50,995 bases of DNA from an uncultured bacterium (GTDB lineage Bacteria; Myxococcota_A; UBA9160; SMWR01), in contig CALDCK010000047.1 in assembly GCA_937937315.1 (NCBI GenBank), positions 1 through 50,995 on the forward strand. The letters are read 5' to 3'. The translations under genes were made by a program, and so were the position numbers. Of the stretch, positions 8,989-18,654 are shown one piece after another. The notes beneath the pieces are model-generated. The model searched no databases and had not been told where the DNA came from. It saw only the letters and a program-made list of their open reading frames with translations. Each line of letters starts with the position of its first letter. Position 1 is the stretch's first letter.

Positions 8989-10527
8989 TTGATCCGAACG
9001 CTGAAGAACGCGCTCGCGCTGAGTATGCTCCTGCTGGTGCTCGGCCTCGGCCTGGCCGGGGCGTCACGGGCCGACGACTACTTCGCGATCACGCGCGTCG
9101 ACAACGAGGGCCGCAGCGTGGCGGCGGAACTCGTCGATTTGAACGGGGACCGCCGCACCGACCTGTTCGTGGCGGCGTTGAGCGGGATTCCGCCCGAGGA
9201 GGAGCGCGTACTTCGCGTCTACCTCCAGGGAGAGGACGGGAAGCTCCCCGCCAAGCCCGACCACCTCATTCCGATTCCCGAGTGGAGCGCCGTCTACGAC
9301 GTGGCCGACGTGCGACCGGAGTCTCCCGGGGTGGAGATCGTGCTGCTGCGGCCCGAAGGAGTGACGATCCTGTCCCTGGCGAGCCCAGAAGGAAGGCGCT
9401 GGGACTTCGTCGCGCCCGGGCCGACCGCCGCGGGGCTGGCCGACGACGAGCGCGGCTTCGAGAGGTACCAGATCGTCTTCCGGGACTTCGGGGACGAGCC
9501 CTGGCTGATCGTCCCCCAGATCGGGCAGCTGACGGCGCTCACCCCCACCGGCGAGGTGCGGGCCCAGATGGCCATTCCGCGGCGTGCCAACTACTTCATC
9601 ATTCCGACGACCGGACTGCTCTCCCTCGAGAGCGACTTCCAGGTCTTCGTCGACATGCCCAAGACCACCTTCGGCGACGTCGACGGTGACGGTCGGGTCG
9701 ACGTCGTGTCGTCGACCCGCCACGAGATCCGCGTCTTCCTGCGCGCCGAGGACGGCAGCTACCCCCGGGAGCCGAGCCGCCGACTGGCACTGAGGCTGGT
9801 CACGCCCCGCGACCACATCCGAGGATCCGGAGGTGTGGGGTGCGAGGCTCGTGACATCGACGGCGATGGGCGGCTCGATCTGCTCATCACTCACGCGCAG
9901 GGAAGCATTCGCGACGCCACGTCGACCACCTATCTCTACTTGAACCACGGCGGTGGCTGGGATCTCGGCAAGCCGGATCAGGTGATGGGCCCCAGAAAGA
10001 CCGTTGGCTCGAATGCGCTCTTCGACCTGAATCGCGACGGCACCCGCGAGCTGATCCAGGCAGAGATCTCGTTCAGTCTGCTCGAGTTCGTCGAGCTGCT
10101 GCTGAGTCAGGAGCTGGACGCGACGCTCTCGGTCTACGGCTACGAGGAGGGCGTCGGCTTTGGCGACAAGCCCCGCGCGAAAAGGCGCTTCTCGGTCCCG
10201 TTCTCCTTCGACACCTTTCGACTCGAGGGCTTCGTCCCCAGTGCCGAGGTCGACATCAACGGCGACGGCTTCCTCGACTTCGTCGCGTCGGGAGGTGGCG
10301 AGGAGCTCGAGATCTACCGGGGCGACGACGACAGCCCCTTCGCCGACCGGGTGGGTGATCAAAAGCTCGATACGGCGGGGGTGATCCGCTTCGGCGACCT
10401 GGACTCCGACGGGCTCGTCGACTTCGTGATCTTCGACCCCCACAACTTCGACGTGCCGGTACGCCTGGGGCGAAATCTTGGGATGCTGCCGGGAACGCCC
10501 TCCGGACTGACCGCGCGACCCGAGTAG
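8989..10527 (+). CDS. Exported FG-GAP/VCBS repeat protein
   Basis: TTG start, signal peptide ALALSMLLLVLGLGLAGASRA, repeated Ca-binding-like motifs DLNGDRRTDL, DVDGDGRVDV, DIDGDGRLDL, DLNRDGTREL, DINGDGFLDF, DLDSDGLVDF. Confidence 0.85.
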   Translation: MIRTLKNALALSMLLLVLGLGLAGASRADDYFAITRVDNEGRSVAAELVDLNGDRRTDLFVAALSGIPPEEERVLRVYLQGEDGKLPAKPDHLIPIPEWSAVYDVADVRPESPGVEIVLLRPEGVTILSLASPEGRRWDFVAPGPTAAGLADDERGFERYQIVFRDFGDEPWLIVPQIGQLTALTPTGEVRAQMAIPRRANYFIIPTTGLLSLESDFQVFVDMPKTTFGDVDGDGRVDVVSSTRHEIRVFLRAEDGSYPREPSRRLALRLVTPRDHIRGSGGVGCEARDIDGDGRLDLLITHAQGSIRDATSTTYLYLNHGGGWDLGKPDQVMGPRKTVGSNALFDLNRDGTRELIQAEISFSLLEFVELLLSQELDATLSVYGYEEGVGFGDKPRAKRRFSVPFSFDTFRLEGFVPSAEVDINGDGFLDFVASGGGEELEIYRGDDDSPFADRVGDQKLDTAGVIRFGDLDSDGLVDFVIFDPHNFDVPVRLGRNLGMLPGTPSGLTARPE

Positions 10528-10551
10528 CGGCCCGCGTCGGCCGCGGGCCGC
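10527..10551. terminator. Perfect 10-bp stem GC-rich hairpin directly at the stop codon of the VCBS gene
   Basis: gcggcccgcg-tcggc-cgcgggccgc; no clear T tract. Confidence 0.45.
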
Positions 10552-10826
10552 GCTACGGATACGCAGCTGCGAGGTCAGCCCGACACCCAGGCGCCGCCAG
10601 CTCTTCGCCGCCACTCACGAACCTCATCGCAAGTTGCCGACGGATGTGGCGCGAATCGCCTCGCTCCGAGGCCGGACCGGGGCCCGACGCCCCGTTCGCC
10701 CCTCGCCGAGCCGGCGTCGTCGTGGCTCCGCAGCCGCTGCGGCACCTCCGGGTTGGCGCGGCGATTGCTCTTCATCCCCGTCGAACCCCTCGAACATCAG
10801 TGAGTGGGAGACCGGGAGGCAGAGCC

Positions 10827-12503
10827 GTGACGACACTGGACGGAGGCGCGCTCGTCGGGCTGGCGCTGGCGAGCGAGGGCGTCGAACGGGCGTTCCTGCT
10901 CTGCGGCGGCCACATCATGCCGGCCCTCTACGGCATGCGGAACGCTGGGATCGAGATCATCGACGTGCGCCACGAGTGCTCGGCGCTGTACGCGGCCATC
11001 GCCTATACGCGGGCGACCGGGAAGATCGCCGCAGTCATGACGACCGCGGGGCCTGGCGTCGGCAACACGGCCACCGGGATGATGGAGGCCGCCTCCATGA
11101 GCATTCCGGTCGTGCACATCGGCGGCGCCGTATCGCTCGCCATGCGCGACGCCGGCGACCTCCAGGACATGTCGACCCTGACGCTGATGGAGTCCGTGTC
11201 GAAGTGGGCGCGGAAGGTGACGCTGGTCGAGCGGATTCCCGAGTACGTCTCGATGGCGTTCCGGCACGCGACGGATGCGAGCCCCGGCCCGGTCTATCTC
11301 GAGATCCCCACGGATCTCCTCTTCAAGCAGGTGGACGAGGCGGAGGTGCGGATGGCGCAGCCGGGCACGAATCGCGCTCTGCCGGCCGGAGAGTCGTCCC
11401 TCGTCGACGCGGCTGCAGCGCTGCTCGTCGATGCGAAGCGGCCGGCGATGCTCTTCGACGAAGGTGCGCGTGCGACCCTCGGCTCCTACGCCGGCGCCGT
11501 GACCGAGCTTTCCGACTATCTGAAGATGCCGGTCGGGATCGCGGGCTCCGGCTGTCGTGGCGCGTTCGGCGATGAGTCGAGCAACCGCCTGCTCAAGACC
11601 AACGCGATCGGCGGTGCGGACGTGGTCCTGACGATGGGGTGCCGCTTCGACTTCCGGCTGGGCTCGGGCCGCTTCATTCCGAAGGACGCGAAGATCATCC
11701 AGGTCCACACCGACACGCCGCAGATCGGGTTCAACGTCCGGGCGGACGTCGCGATTGCCGGCGGCGCGGGGCCGGTCGCCCGGCAGCTCCTCGATGCCGT
11801 CAAGACGAGGCGGGACCCCTTGGAGGGGGACTCCTGGGTCGGACCTGTGAGCCCCACCACGACCGCGGATCTTCCCGCCGACTTCCACGACGCCAAGGGG
11901 CCGATCCATCCCGCCCGCTGTGCGGGCGAGGTGGCGAAGTTCCTCGAGGCCGAGGGTCGCAACTGGTCTCTGGTGATGGATGGCGGCGAGGCGTCCGTGT
12001 GGATGGGCGTTGCGGCCACGGCCTACCAGCCGGGTCAGCTCCATGCGACGGGCCCGAACGGCACCATCGGTACCGGCCCCGGCCTGGTCATCGGCGCCTG
12101 GGCGGCAAACCGCGAGCCCGTGCTCTGGTACACGGGCGATGGCAGCTTCGGCTTCTACGCGATGGAGATGGACACGATGGCGCGACTCGGGATTCCCGTG
12201 GTCTGCGTGATCTCGAACGACTCGAGCTGGGGCATGATCAGCCTGGTCGAGAAGTACGTCCGGCCCGACGAGATCGAGCAGCGCGGATCCTGCAATACGG
12301 ACCTGCATCCCATGCGCGCCTACGAGAGGATGGTCGACATGTGGGACGGCTACGGCGAGCAGGTCACGGACCCGGAGAAGATCCTTCCGGCGATCCAGCG
12401 CGCCGCCGCCAACGGTCGACCCTCGATCGTCAACGTCCAGGTCGACAACGAGAGCCTGTCTCCGTTCATCGCGCCCTACGCGCAGATGATGAAGGGGGAG
12501 TGA
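10827..12503 (+). CDS. Thiamine pyrophosphate-dependent enzyme (acetolactate synthase-like)
   Basis: IIDVRHECSALYAAIAYTRATGKIAAVMTTAGPGVGNTATG (catalytic Glu region), C-terminal GDGSFGFYAMEMDTMARLGIPVVCVISNDSSWGM TPP-binding motif; GTG start preferred over the longer ORF at 10644. Confidence 0.88.
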   Translation: MTTLDGGALVGLALASEGVERAFLLCGGHIMPALYGMRNAGIEIIDVRHECSALYAAIAYTRATGKIAAVMTTAGPGVGNTATGMMEAASMSIPVVHIGGAVSLAMRDAGDLQDMSTLTLMESVSKWARKVTLVERIPEYVSMAFRHATDASPGPVYLEIPTDLLFKQVDEAEVRMAQPGTNRALPAGESSLVDAAAALLVDAKRPAMLFDEGARATLGSYAGAVTELSDYLKMPVGIAGSGCRGAFGDESSNRLLKTNAIGGADVVLTMGCRFDFRLGSGRFIPKDAKIIQVHTDTPQIGFNVRADVAIAGGAGPVARQLLDAVKTRRDPLEGDSWVGPVSPTTTADLPADFHDAKGPIHPARCAGEVAKFLEAEGRNWSLVMDGGEASVWMGVAATAYQPGQLHATGPNGTIGTGPGLVIGAWAANREPVLWYTGDGSFGFYAMEMDTMARLGIPVVCVISNDSSWGMISLVEKYVRPDEIEQRGSCNTDLHPMRAYERMVDMWDGYGEQVTDPEKILPAIQRAAANGRPSIVNVQVDNESLSPFIAPYAQMMKGE

Positions 12504-12553
12504 TCGCCTCGGAGCCGACCGGATGGGCGGCAGAGTGAGGGGAGGAGCCGGCG

Positions 12554-13384
12554 ATGGTAGAGGGCAAGGCTGCCTTCATCACGGGCGCCGCGAGCGGCAT
12601 CGGCCGCGCAACGGCGGAGCTGTTCGCAGAGCAGGGCTTCTGGATCGGCGCCGCAGACCGCAATGTGGCTGGCCTCGAGGCTCTGCGCGCGGAGCTGGGC
12701 AGGGACCGATGCCGGACCTGGCGACTCGACGTGGCCGACAAGGCCGCCTACGACGAGGTCATCGGCGAGGTCGCCGAGGAGACGGGCGGACGCCTCGATC
12801 TGCTCTTCAACAACGCCGGGATCGCCGTCGCGGGCTTCTTCGAGGACATCCCGATCGAAGAGACCCGGAGAGTCATCGAGGTGAACCTCGGCGGCGTGAT
12901 CAACGGCATCTACGCCGCGCTTCCGCTGCTCAAGGAGACACCCGGATCCCTGTGCTTCAGCACGTCCTCCTCGGCGGCGACCTTCGGCGCGCCGGGGCTG
13001 GCCGTCTATACCGCGACGAAGTTCGCGGTGAAGGGGCTGACCGAGGCTCTGGCCGTCGAGCTGTCGCGCTGCGGCGTGCGGGTGGCCGACGTGCTGCCCG
13101 GCGTCATCGACACGGCCATCTTCGGAGACTCGCCGATCTACGTCGAGGGCCAGAAGCTGCCAGACGAGCTCCGTCCGGCGGCTCCTCCGGCTGCGGACAG
13201 CGGCGCTTTCCGTCTGGTATCGCCGCGGCCCGTCGCGGAGGCGGTGTGGCGCTGCTATGCGGGCGACCCCCGGATGCACTGGTACGTGCCGGTCGAGATC
13301 GAGGACATCGAGCGGGAGAAGACGGCCTCACCGGAGGCGATGCGCGATGCCCGGATCGCGTCGTCGGGTGCCGGCTCCGACTGA
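12554..13384 (+). CDS. SDR-family oxidoreductase
   Basis: FITGAASGIGRATAELFAEQG, NNAGIA, YTATKFAVKG. Confidence 0.9.
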   Translation: MVEGKAAFITGAASGIGRATAELFAEQGFWIGAADRNVAGLEALRAELGRDRCRTWRLDVADKAAYDEVIGEVAEETGGRLDLLFNNAGIAVAGFFEDIPIEETRRVIEVNLGGVINGIYAALPLLKETPGSLCFSTSSSAATFGAPGLAVYTATKFAVKGLTEALAVELSRCGVRVADVLPGVIDTAIFGDSPIYVEGQKLPDELRPAAPPAADSGAFRLVSPRPVAEAVWRCYAGDPRMHWYVPVEIEDIEREKTASPEAMRDARIASSGAGSD

Positions 13385-13488
13385 CCCACGACGCCGAGGG
13401 CAAGGCTGCCTGATCCATCGGAGCTCCGGTGTCCGGTCGATCGATTTGATGGTAGGTTGCGGAATCGAGGGCACTGGAGAACCGGGCC

Positions 13489-14874
13489 ATGAATCGTATA
13501 CGGCTCCCGGCGTGGATCGCGGTCGGCCTGGTCGCATTGTCGTCCATGGGATGCGCGACGTGGCGGGCGAGCAACCCGGCCATCGATCGGGTCGATCCCA
13601 ACGCCGGCTACCGGCCCAGAACCGCTCTCGAGAAACACGAGCTGGGCGAGCTAGCCCTGGTCGTGTCCCTCTCCGGCGGCGGCACCCGCGCCGCAGCGAT
13701 GGCCTACGGAGTGCTCGAGGAGCTTCGCGACACGGAGATCGAGGTCGATGGCACGATGAGGCGGCTCCTCGACGAGGTCGACGTCATCAGCTCGGTCTCC
13801 GGTGGCAGCTTCACCTCGGCGTACTTCGGCCTCTACGGCGACCGGCTCTTCGAGGACTTCGACGAGCGTTTCCTCAAGAGGAACGTCGAGCGCGACCTGC
13901 TGCTTCGGATGTTCAATCCGAAGAACTTCTTCCGGCTGATGTTCCCCTTCTTCGATCGCAGCTCGCTGACGATCGACTACTACGACGAGACGATCTTCGA
14001 CGGGGCGCGCTTCACCGACTTGGAGGCGGCGGGCGGACCGCTGATCGAGATCAACTCCACCGACCTGTCTGCCGGATCCCGATTCACCTTCATCCAGGAC
14101 CAGTTCGATCTGATCTGCTCGGACCTCTCGGTGGAGAAGGTCGCGCGTGCCGTGACGGCCTCTTCCGCGGTGCCCGTCGTCTTCCCCGCGATCACCCTCG
14201 CGAACCGGGCCGGGACCTGCGGATTCGAGAAGCCCGAGTGGATGGCGAAGGCACTCGCCAGCCCCCGCCAGGATCCCCGCCGATTCCAGGTCGCCACGGA
14301 GACCGCCGCCTACCTCGACCGCAAGGAGACCCCCTACGTCCATCTGGTGGACGGTGGCATCGCCGACAACCTGGGCGTTCGCGGTCCCCTCGACCAGGTG
14401 ATCGGCGGAGGAGGGATCGTCAAACGCTTCAAGGCCCTGGAGTTGAACCGCCCCCATCACATCGGCTTCATCGTGGTGGATGCCTCCACCGTACCCGACC
14501 GCGGGTTCGTCTCCGTGCCGGGCGCCCCCTCGATCTCCGCGCTGCTGGGCTCCGTCACGGACACCCAGCTCCATCGCTACAACTTCGAGACGCTGGCGCT
14601 TCTCGACGAGAGCATGAACCGCATGGGGCGGGAGCTCTCCACGGAGAGCCAGCCGGTGTACCCGCATCTCATCCGGGTGGCGGAGTACGCGATCGAGGAC
14701 CCGGACGATCTCGAGTTCTTCAACAACGTCCCGACGGCGCTCAGCCTCGACCCGGAGGACGTGGATCGACTGGTCCGGATCGCCCGGGAGCTCCTGCGGG
14801 CATCTCCGGAGTTCCAGCACATGGTCACCGAGCTGAAGGGGACGCTCCACCAGGAGGCAGCCGGGGGAAAGTAG
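13489..14874 (+). CDS. Patatin-like phospholipase, lipoprotein signal
   Basis: Lipobox-like LSSMGC; LVVSLSGGGTRAAAMAYGVLEEL oxyanion loop, SSVSGGSFTSAYFG nucleophile motif, DGGIADNLG Asp motif. Confidence 0.88.
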   Translation: MNRIRLPAWIAVGLVALSSMGCATWRASNPAIDRVDPNAGYRPRTALEKHELGELALVVSLSGGGTRAAAMAYGVLEELRDTEIEVDGTMRRLLDEVDVISSVSGGSFTSAYFGLYGDRLFEDFDERFLKRNVERDLLLRMFNPKNFFRLMFPFFDRSSLTIDYYDETIFDGARFTDLEAAGGPLIEINSTDLSAGSRFTFIQDQFDLICSDLSVEKVARAVTASSAVPVVFPAITLANRAGTCGFEKPEWMAKALASPRQDPRRFQVATETAAYLDRKETPYVHLVDGGIADNLGVRGPLDQVIGGGGIVKRFKALELNRPHHIGFIVVDASTVPDRGFVSVPGAPSISALLGSVTDTQLHRYNFETLALLDESMNRMGRELSTESQPVYPHLIRVAEYAIEDPDDLEFFNNVPTALSLDPEDVDRLVRIARELLRASPEFQHMVTELKGTLHQEAAGGK

Positions 14875-14970
14875 GGGACGCGGGGCACAGCGACCGGGCC
14901 AGAGCGCCCGAGCGCAATAGGCCCCGGGCCGTGCCCGCGCCCGTCCCCGAGTCGGAGCCGAAGGAGTGCC

Positions 14971-15831
14971 TCAGGCTGCGAGCGCCTCGAGGAGCTTCCA
15001 GTGGGGCCCGGAGCCCTCCGGGTTGTAGGCGCTCACCGCGATGTGGGATGCGCCGGCCGCCTCGTACTCGTCGATTCGGCTGCGGATTGCCGCCTCGTCG
15101 CCGGATGCCACCAGCATGTCGATCAAGCGATCGCTCCCGCCGTCGCCCCAGTCGGAGTCCTCGAAGCCCCAGTTTCGCCACTCCTTCTGGTAGGCCGGGA
15201 GCGGCATGTAGATGCTGAGGGCCCGGCGGGCGATCTTTCGCACGCGCTCGGGGTCGTCACAGAGGCAACACGGGAGGACGACGTTGAGGCGCTTCTCCGG
15301 CCCGAGGATCTCGCGGGCCCGCTTCGTGTGGGCCGGAGGCAGCAGGTAGGTGTTCGCCCCGTCGAGGCGCTGGGCGACGAGCTCGAGCAGCCGGGGACCG
15401 TTCGCGGCCAGCCAGATCGGCGCCGGCCCAGAGGGCGGTGGCGAGTCGACGCGCGTCGCCTCCATCGCGTCCAGGTACTCCCGCATCTTGCGAAGTGGCG
15501 GCAGCCATTCGAGCCCGTGCAGAGCCGCCATGGGCGGGTGGGAGACGCCGAGGCCGAGAACGAAGCGGCCATCGGAGAGCTCGGCCAGTGCATGACGGTT
15601 CTGGGCAGCCACGATCGGGTCGTGGGAGTAGACGTTCGCGATCCCGGTCGCGATCGTGAGGCGCTCGGTCCGGGCGAGGAGATGAGCCGCCGTGGTGTAG
15701 GGATCGCGGCCCGTGAACTCGGTGACCCAGAGCGAATCGTAGTCGAGCTCTTCGATCCGGCGCGCGAACTGGTCGAGCTCGCCAACCGGAAGCCCGTCGG
15801 TGTAGCAGATGATGCTGGGTCGGTTCTTCAT
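14971..15831 (-). CDS. LLM-class (luciferase-like, probably F420-dependent) oxidoreductase
   Basis: LTIATGIANVYSHDPIVAAQNRHALAELSDGRFVLGLGVSHPP typical LLM motif. Confidence 0.85.
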   Translation of the reverse strand: MKNRPSIICYTDGLPVGELDQFARRIEELDYDSLWVTEFTGRDPYTTAAHLLARTERLTIATGIANVYSHDPIVAAQNRHALAELSDGRFVLGLGVSHPPMAALHGLEWLPPLRKMREYLDAMEATRVDSPPPSGPAPIWLAANGPRLLELVAQRLDGANTYLLPPAHTKRAREILGPEKRLNVVLPCCLCDDPERVRKIARRALSIYMPLPAYQKEWRNWGFEDSDWGDGGSDRLIDMLVASGDEAAIRSRIDEYEAAGASHIAVSAYNPEGSGPHWKLLEALAA

Positions 15832-15862
15832 ACTGGCAGGTGCTCCTTCGTCGCGGCGCAGG

Positions 15863-16543
15863 TCAAGGCCCGCTCTGGTAGACCTCTTCGTGCGTCAGCG
15901 GCTGGTCATCGGGCGTCGGCTCGTCGCGATAGCGGATGTGGCGGGCGGGGATCCCGGCGACGATCGAGTAGGGCTCCGTGTCCTTGGTGACGATGGCTCC
16001 GGAGCTGACGACGGTCCCCGTCGCGACGCGAACTCCGGCGAGCACCACGGAGTTCGCGCAGATCATGCAGTCGTCGCCGATGAAAGTGGGGGCAAGGCGA
16101 TGACCCTGCTCGCTGATGGGGCGCAGGCGTGACTCGTAGTTGTGGTTGTGCGAGACGACGACGGTGTTCGGCCCGATCAGCACTCCGTCGCCGATGGTCA
16201 GACCCCCTCGCCCGCTGACGTAGGCCATGGAATTGATGGAGAGGGAACGACCGGCGCTGATCCCGTGGCAGTGGTCGATGTAGGCCCCCTGGTAGATGAA
16301 GGCGAACCCGTCCAGCTTCTTGAAGAGGCCTCTGTAGAGGAGTGAGCGGAGAGCGAGCCCTTCTGCGCCGGGAATCGAGCGGAGGAGCGTGCCGAGATAC
16401 TGCTCGGCGAGGATTCCGAAGACCTCGCGGAGAGAGTGCTCGCGGAAGTAGTTCCGGATGATGGTGAGTGCCCGGGCGCCGGTGCTGCCCGACGATCGGG
16501 CAGCAGTCGTCTCGTCGCGATCAGCGGCTCCAGGAACCGGCAT
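15863..16543 (-). CDS. Hexapeptide-repeat acyltransferase (LbH/WbbJ-like)
   Basis: LTIGDGVLIGPNTVVVSHNHNYESRLRPISEQGHRLAPTFIGDDCMICANSVVLAGVRVATGTVVSSGAIVTKDTEPYSIVAGIPARHIRYR. Confidence 0.88.
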   Translation of the reverse strand: MPVPGAADRDETTAARSSGSTGARALTIIRNYFREHSLREVFGILAEQYLGTLLRSIPGAEGLALRSLLYRGLFKKLDGFAFIYQGAYIDHCHGISAGRSLSINSMAYVSGRGGLTIGDGVLIGPNTVVVSHNHNYESRLRPISEQGHRLAPTFIGDDCMICANSVVLAGVRVATGTVVSSGAIVTKDTEPYSIVAGIPARHIRYRDEPTPDDQPLTHEEVYQSGP

Positions 16544-16841
16544 GCGGATCTCCTTCGAAGGCGAACAATCCTACGCGATGCGGGGGCAAGTCGGCACTCG
16601 CGCGGCGATCCCGGAGGCCGCTCGCCGATCGATCCCTTCTGCGGAGCGCGGGTGGGCTCCGATCCTGCGTCTCGTCTCCGGATTGCGCCGGCGCATGTCT
16701 CAGAGTACGTCCCCTCCTCCGCCGGGTTCAACGGCGGCGAGCCGACGCCCCCGAGGTCGGGGCTCGCCGGGCGCGTGGTATAAGGGCGGCTCGCTCCGCG
16801 CGGCAGCTACCGCTGCGACGTGCGGGGTTCCGGGAGGCGCC

Positions 16842-17642
16842 ATGGGTCGATTCAGGTTCGAGGATGACCACCGCTACATGATGCCGGCTCACTTCGGCGG
16901 GCTGAAGCATGTCACCACGACGACCACCTATCGGGACGTGACGAGTCTCGTCGTGCAGTACCGGACGGAAGTGGATGCCGTCGAGGCCTACGTGCCCGAA
17001 GCCCTCGAGGTCACGGAGCCGATGATTACGGTGGCCTTCGTCATGAATCGCGGCGTCGACTGGATGGCAGGCGGCGTCTACAACCTCGTGGCCGTGAACG
17101 TCCCGGTGCGCTTCGACGGCGAGGTCGATCACGTCGAGGGCGGCTTCTCCCTGGTCGTCTGGGAGAACAAGGTGGCGCCGATCCTGCCGGGGCGGGAGGC
17201 GACGGGCATTCCGAAGATCGGCGCCCAGATCGAGGAGGCCCGCTACCTGCCGGGGCGTTGGACGGCGGAGGCCGCCTACGAGGGCAACACCTTCCTCGAG
17301 ATGAGCCTCGAGGAGGGCGAAGATCTCTCGGCGGCGGACGTGGAGGCATGGAACGAGGAGAGTCGGAGGACCGACTGGCTCGGCTGGCGCTACATCCCCA
17401 ACGTCTCGGGCCCTGGCGCGGCGCTGAATCACGCCACCACCTATCCCCAGGGAAGCGTGGTCCGGAGTGTGAAGACCTGCACGGGGTCGATCGCCTGGAG
17501 GCCCCTCACCTGGCTCCAGGCACCGACCCAGGCCCACATCGTCGGTGCCCTGGCGGGTTTGCCGATCCTCGAGGTGACCGCCGCCTTCGTGACCCGGGGC
17601 GAGTCCGTCCTGATCGGCGACGAGGCCCGGGCTCTGCGCTAG
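16842..17642 (+). CDS. Acetoacetate decarboxylase (ADC) family protein
   Basis: Overall pattern TSLVVQYRTEVDAVEAYVPEALEVTEPMITVAFV...YNLVAVNVPVRFDGEVDHVEGGFSLVVWENKVAPILPGREATGIPKIGA. Confidence 0.8.
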   Translation: MGRFRFEDDHRYMMPAHFGGLKHVTTTTTYRDVTSLVVQYRTEVDAVEAYVPEALEVTEPMITVAFVMNRGVDWMAGGVYNLVAVNVPVRFDGEVDHVEGGFSLVVWENKVAPILPGREATGIPKIGAQIEEARYLPGRWTAEAAYEGNTFLEMSLEEGEDLSAADVEAWNEESRRTDWLGWRYIPNVSGPGAALNHATTYPQGSVVRSVKTCTGSIAWRPLTWLQAPTQAHIVGALAGLPILEVTAAFVTRGESVLIGDEARALR

Positions 17643-17667
17643 CGGGCTCGACGGGCGCGGGCGGCGA

Positions 17668-17889
17668 TCAGCCGCACTGGATCAGGCACTCGTCGAGCTG
17701 TTCGTGGCACGCGGCCTCGCACTCGACGGGATTGGAGTGGGCGCCGCACTCGCTGACACAGGCGGCCTTCTGCTGGTAACAGGCGGTTCGGCAGGGGTCC
17801 CCATCGATCGCCTGGGCCCAGACGGCGAAGCTCCCGAGCGCTGCCGTGCAGGCGGTGGCGACCAGGATGACGAGAGCCGGCTTGTGCAT
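17668..17889 (-). CDS. Small secreted Cys-rich protein with four CX3C motifs (73 aa)
   Basis: MHKPALVILVATACTAALGSFAVWAQA signal peptide, then IDGDPCRTACYQQKAACVSECGAHSNPVECEAACHEQLDECLIQCG; RBS-like GAGGTGG upstream of ATG. Confidence 0.75.
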   Translation of the reverse strand: MHKPALVILVATACTAALGSFAVWAQAIDGDPCRTACYQQKAACVSECGAHSNPVECEAACHEQLDECLIQCG

Positions 17890-17984
17890 GGATCCACCTC
17901 GCGATCGCCCCAGGGGTGATGGGATCGGGGCCCCGTCATTCTTGCAAAGGCCCGATCGCGGGGCGATCGCCTCCGCCATAGAAT

Positions 17985-17998
17985 ATTACGATCGTATT
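17985..17998. promoter_or_regulatory. Operator-like palindrome ATTACGATCGTATT
   Basis: Contains perfect 10-bp palindrome TACGATCGTA in an AT-rich gap between divergent genes. Confidence 0.55.
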
Positions 17999-18003
17999 GT
18001 AAT

Positions 18004-18025
18004 AAAAATACAATCGTGTATTTTT
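18004..18025. promoter_or_regulatory. 22-bp inverted repeat AAAAATACA-ATCG-TGTATTTTT upstream of TetR gene
   Basis: 9-bp perfect arms, ends 5 nt before the TetR ATG; probable autoregulatory operator. Confidence 0.65.
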
Positions 18026-18030
18026 GGTTC

Positions 18031-18654
18031 ATGCGATCCGAGAGCCACGGAGCCCGGCGGCGTCGTCAGATCGTCGCGACGGCGGTCGACCTGAGTACGG
18101 CCGAAGGGCTCGAGAGCCTGTCCCTGAGCCGCCTGGCGTCGGAGGTGGGCCTCAGCAAGCCCGGGGTGGCCGCTCACTTCGGCTCGAAGCAGGCGCTCCA
18201 GCTGGCCGTCGTGGACGCCGCGGCTGACGCCTACGCCGGGTTCCTCGCCGAGGCCCAGGAAGCCAGCGAGCCCGGGCTGGCGCGGCTGCGCGCCCTGGCG
18301 CGCGCCTGGCTCGATCACCTGGATGGGATCGACTATCGCGGCGGCTGCTTCTTCGCCGCCGCGGGTCACGACTTCAGCGGCCGCCCGGGAGCGGTTCGGG
18401 AAGCCGTCGCGCGCTACACGCGTCGGTTCGTCCACACCCTCGACGAGCAGGCGCGCCTGGCAGCTCGACTCGGGGAGCTTCGCCCTGGAGTCGACGCCGC
18501 TGCCCTGGCATTCTCGCTGCACGCTCTCGCCCAGGAGGCAAACCTGCGTCGCGAGCTTCTCGACGACGACGAGGCCTTTCCCCTGGCTCGTCGGGCCCTC
18601 GATCAGCTGCTCGATGGTGTCACCTCACCCCCCTCGAAGGAGAGCTCCCGATGA
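18031..18654 (+). CDS. TetR/AcrR family transcriptional regulator
   Basis: RRRQIVATAVDLSTAEGLESLSLSRLASEVGLSKPGVAAHFGSKQALQLAV HTH. Confidence 0.92.
   Translation: MRSESHGARRRRQIVATAVDLSTAEGLESLSLSRLASEVGLSKPGVAAHFGSKQALQLAVVDAAADAYAGFLAEAQEASEPGLARLRALARAWLDHLDGIDYRGGCFFAAAGHDFSGRPGAVREAVARYTRRFVHTLDEQARLAARLGELRPGVDAAALAFSLHALAQEANLRRELLDDDEAFPLARRALDQLLDGVTSPPSKESSR

Noticed and set aside
10528-10826. Possible extra N-terminus for the TPP enzyme (ORF from 10644) or an RNA gene in the 300-bp gap
   Set aside because: The extension MWRESPRSEAGPGPDAPFAPRRAG is low complexity, and the GTG at 10827 gives the family-like start. No convincing RNA structure was found by eye.
14878-14962. Possible terminator between the patatin and LLM genes (ggggacgcggggcac ... 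gtgcccgcgcccgtcccc)
   Set aside because: Complementarity is long-range and imperfect, with a large loop and no T tract; too weak to call.
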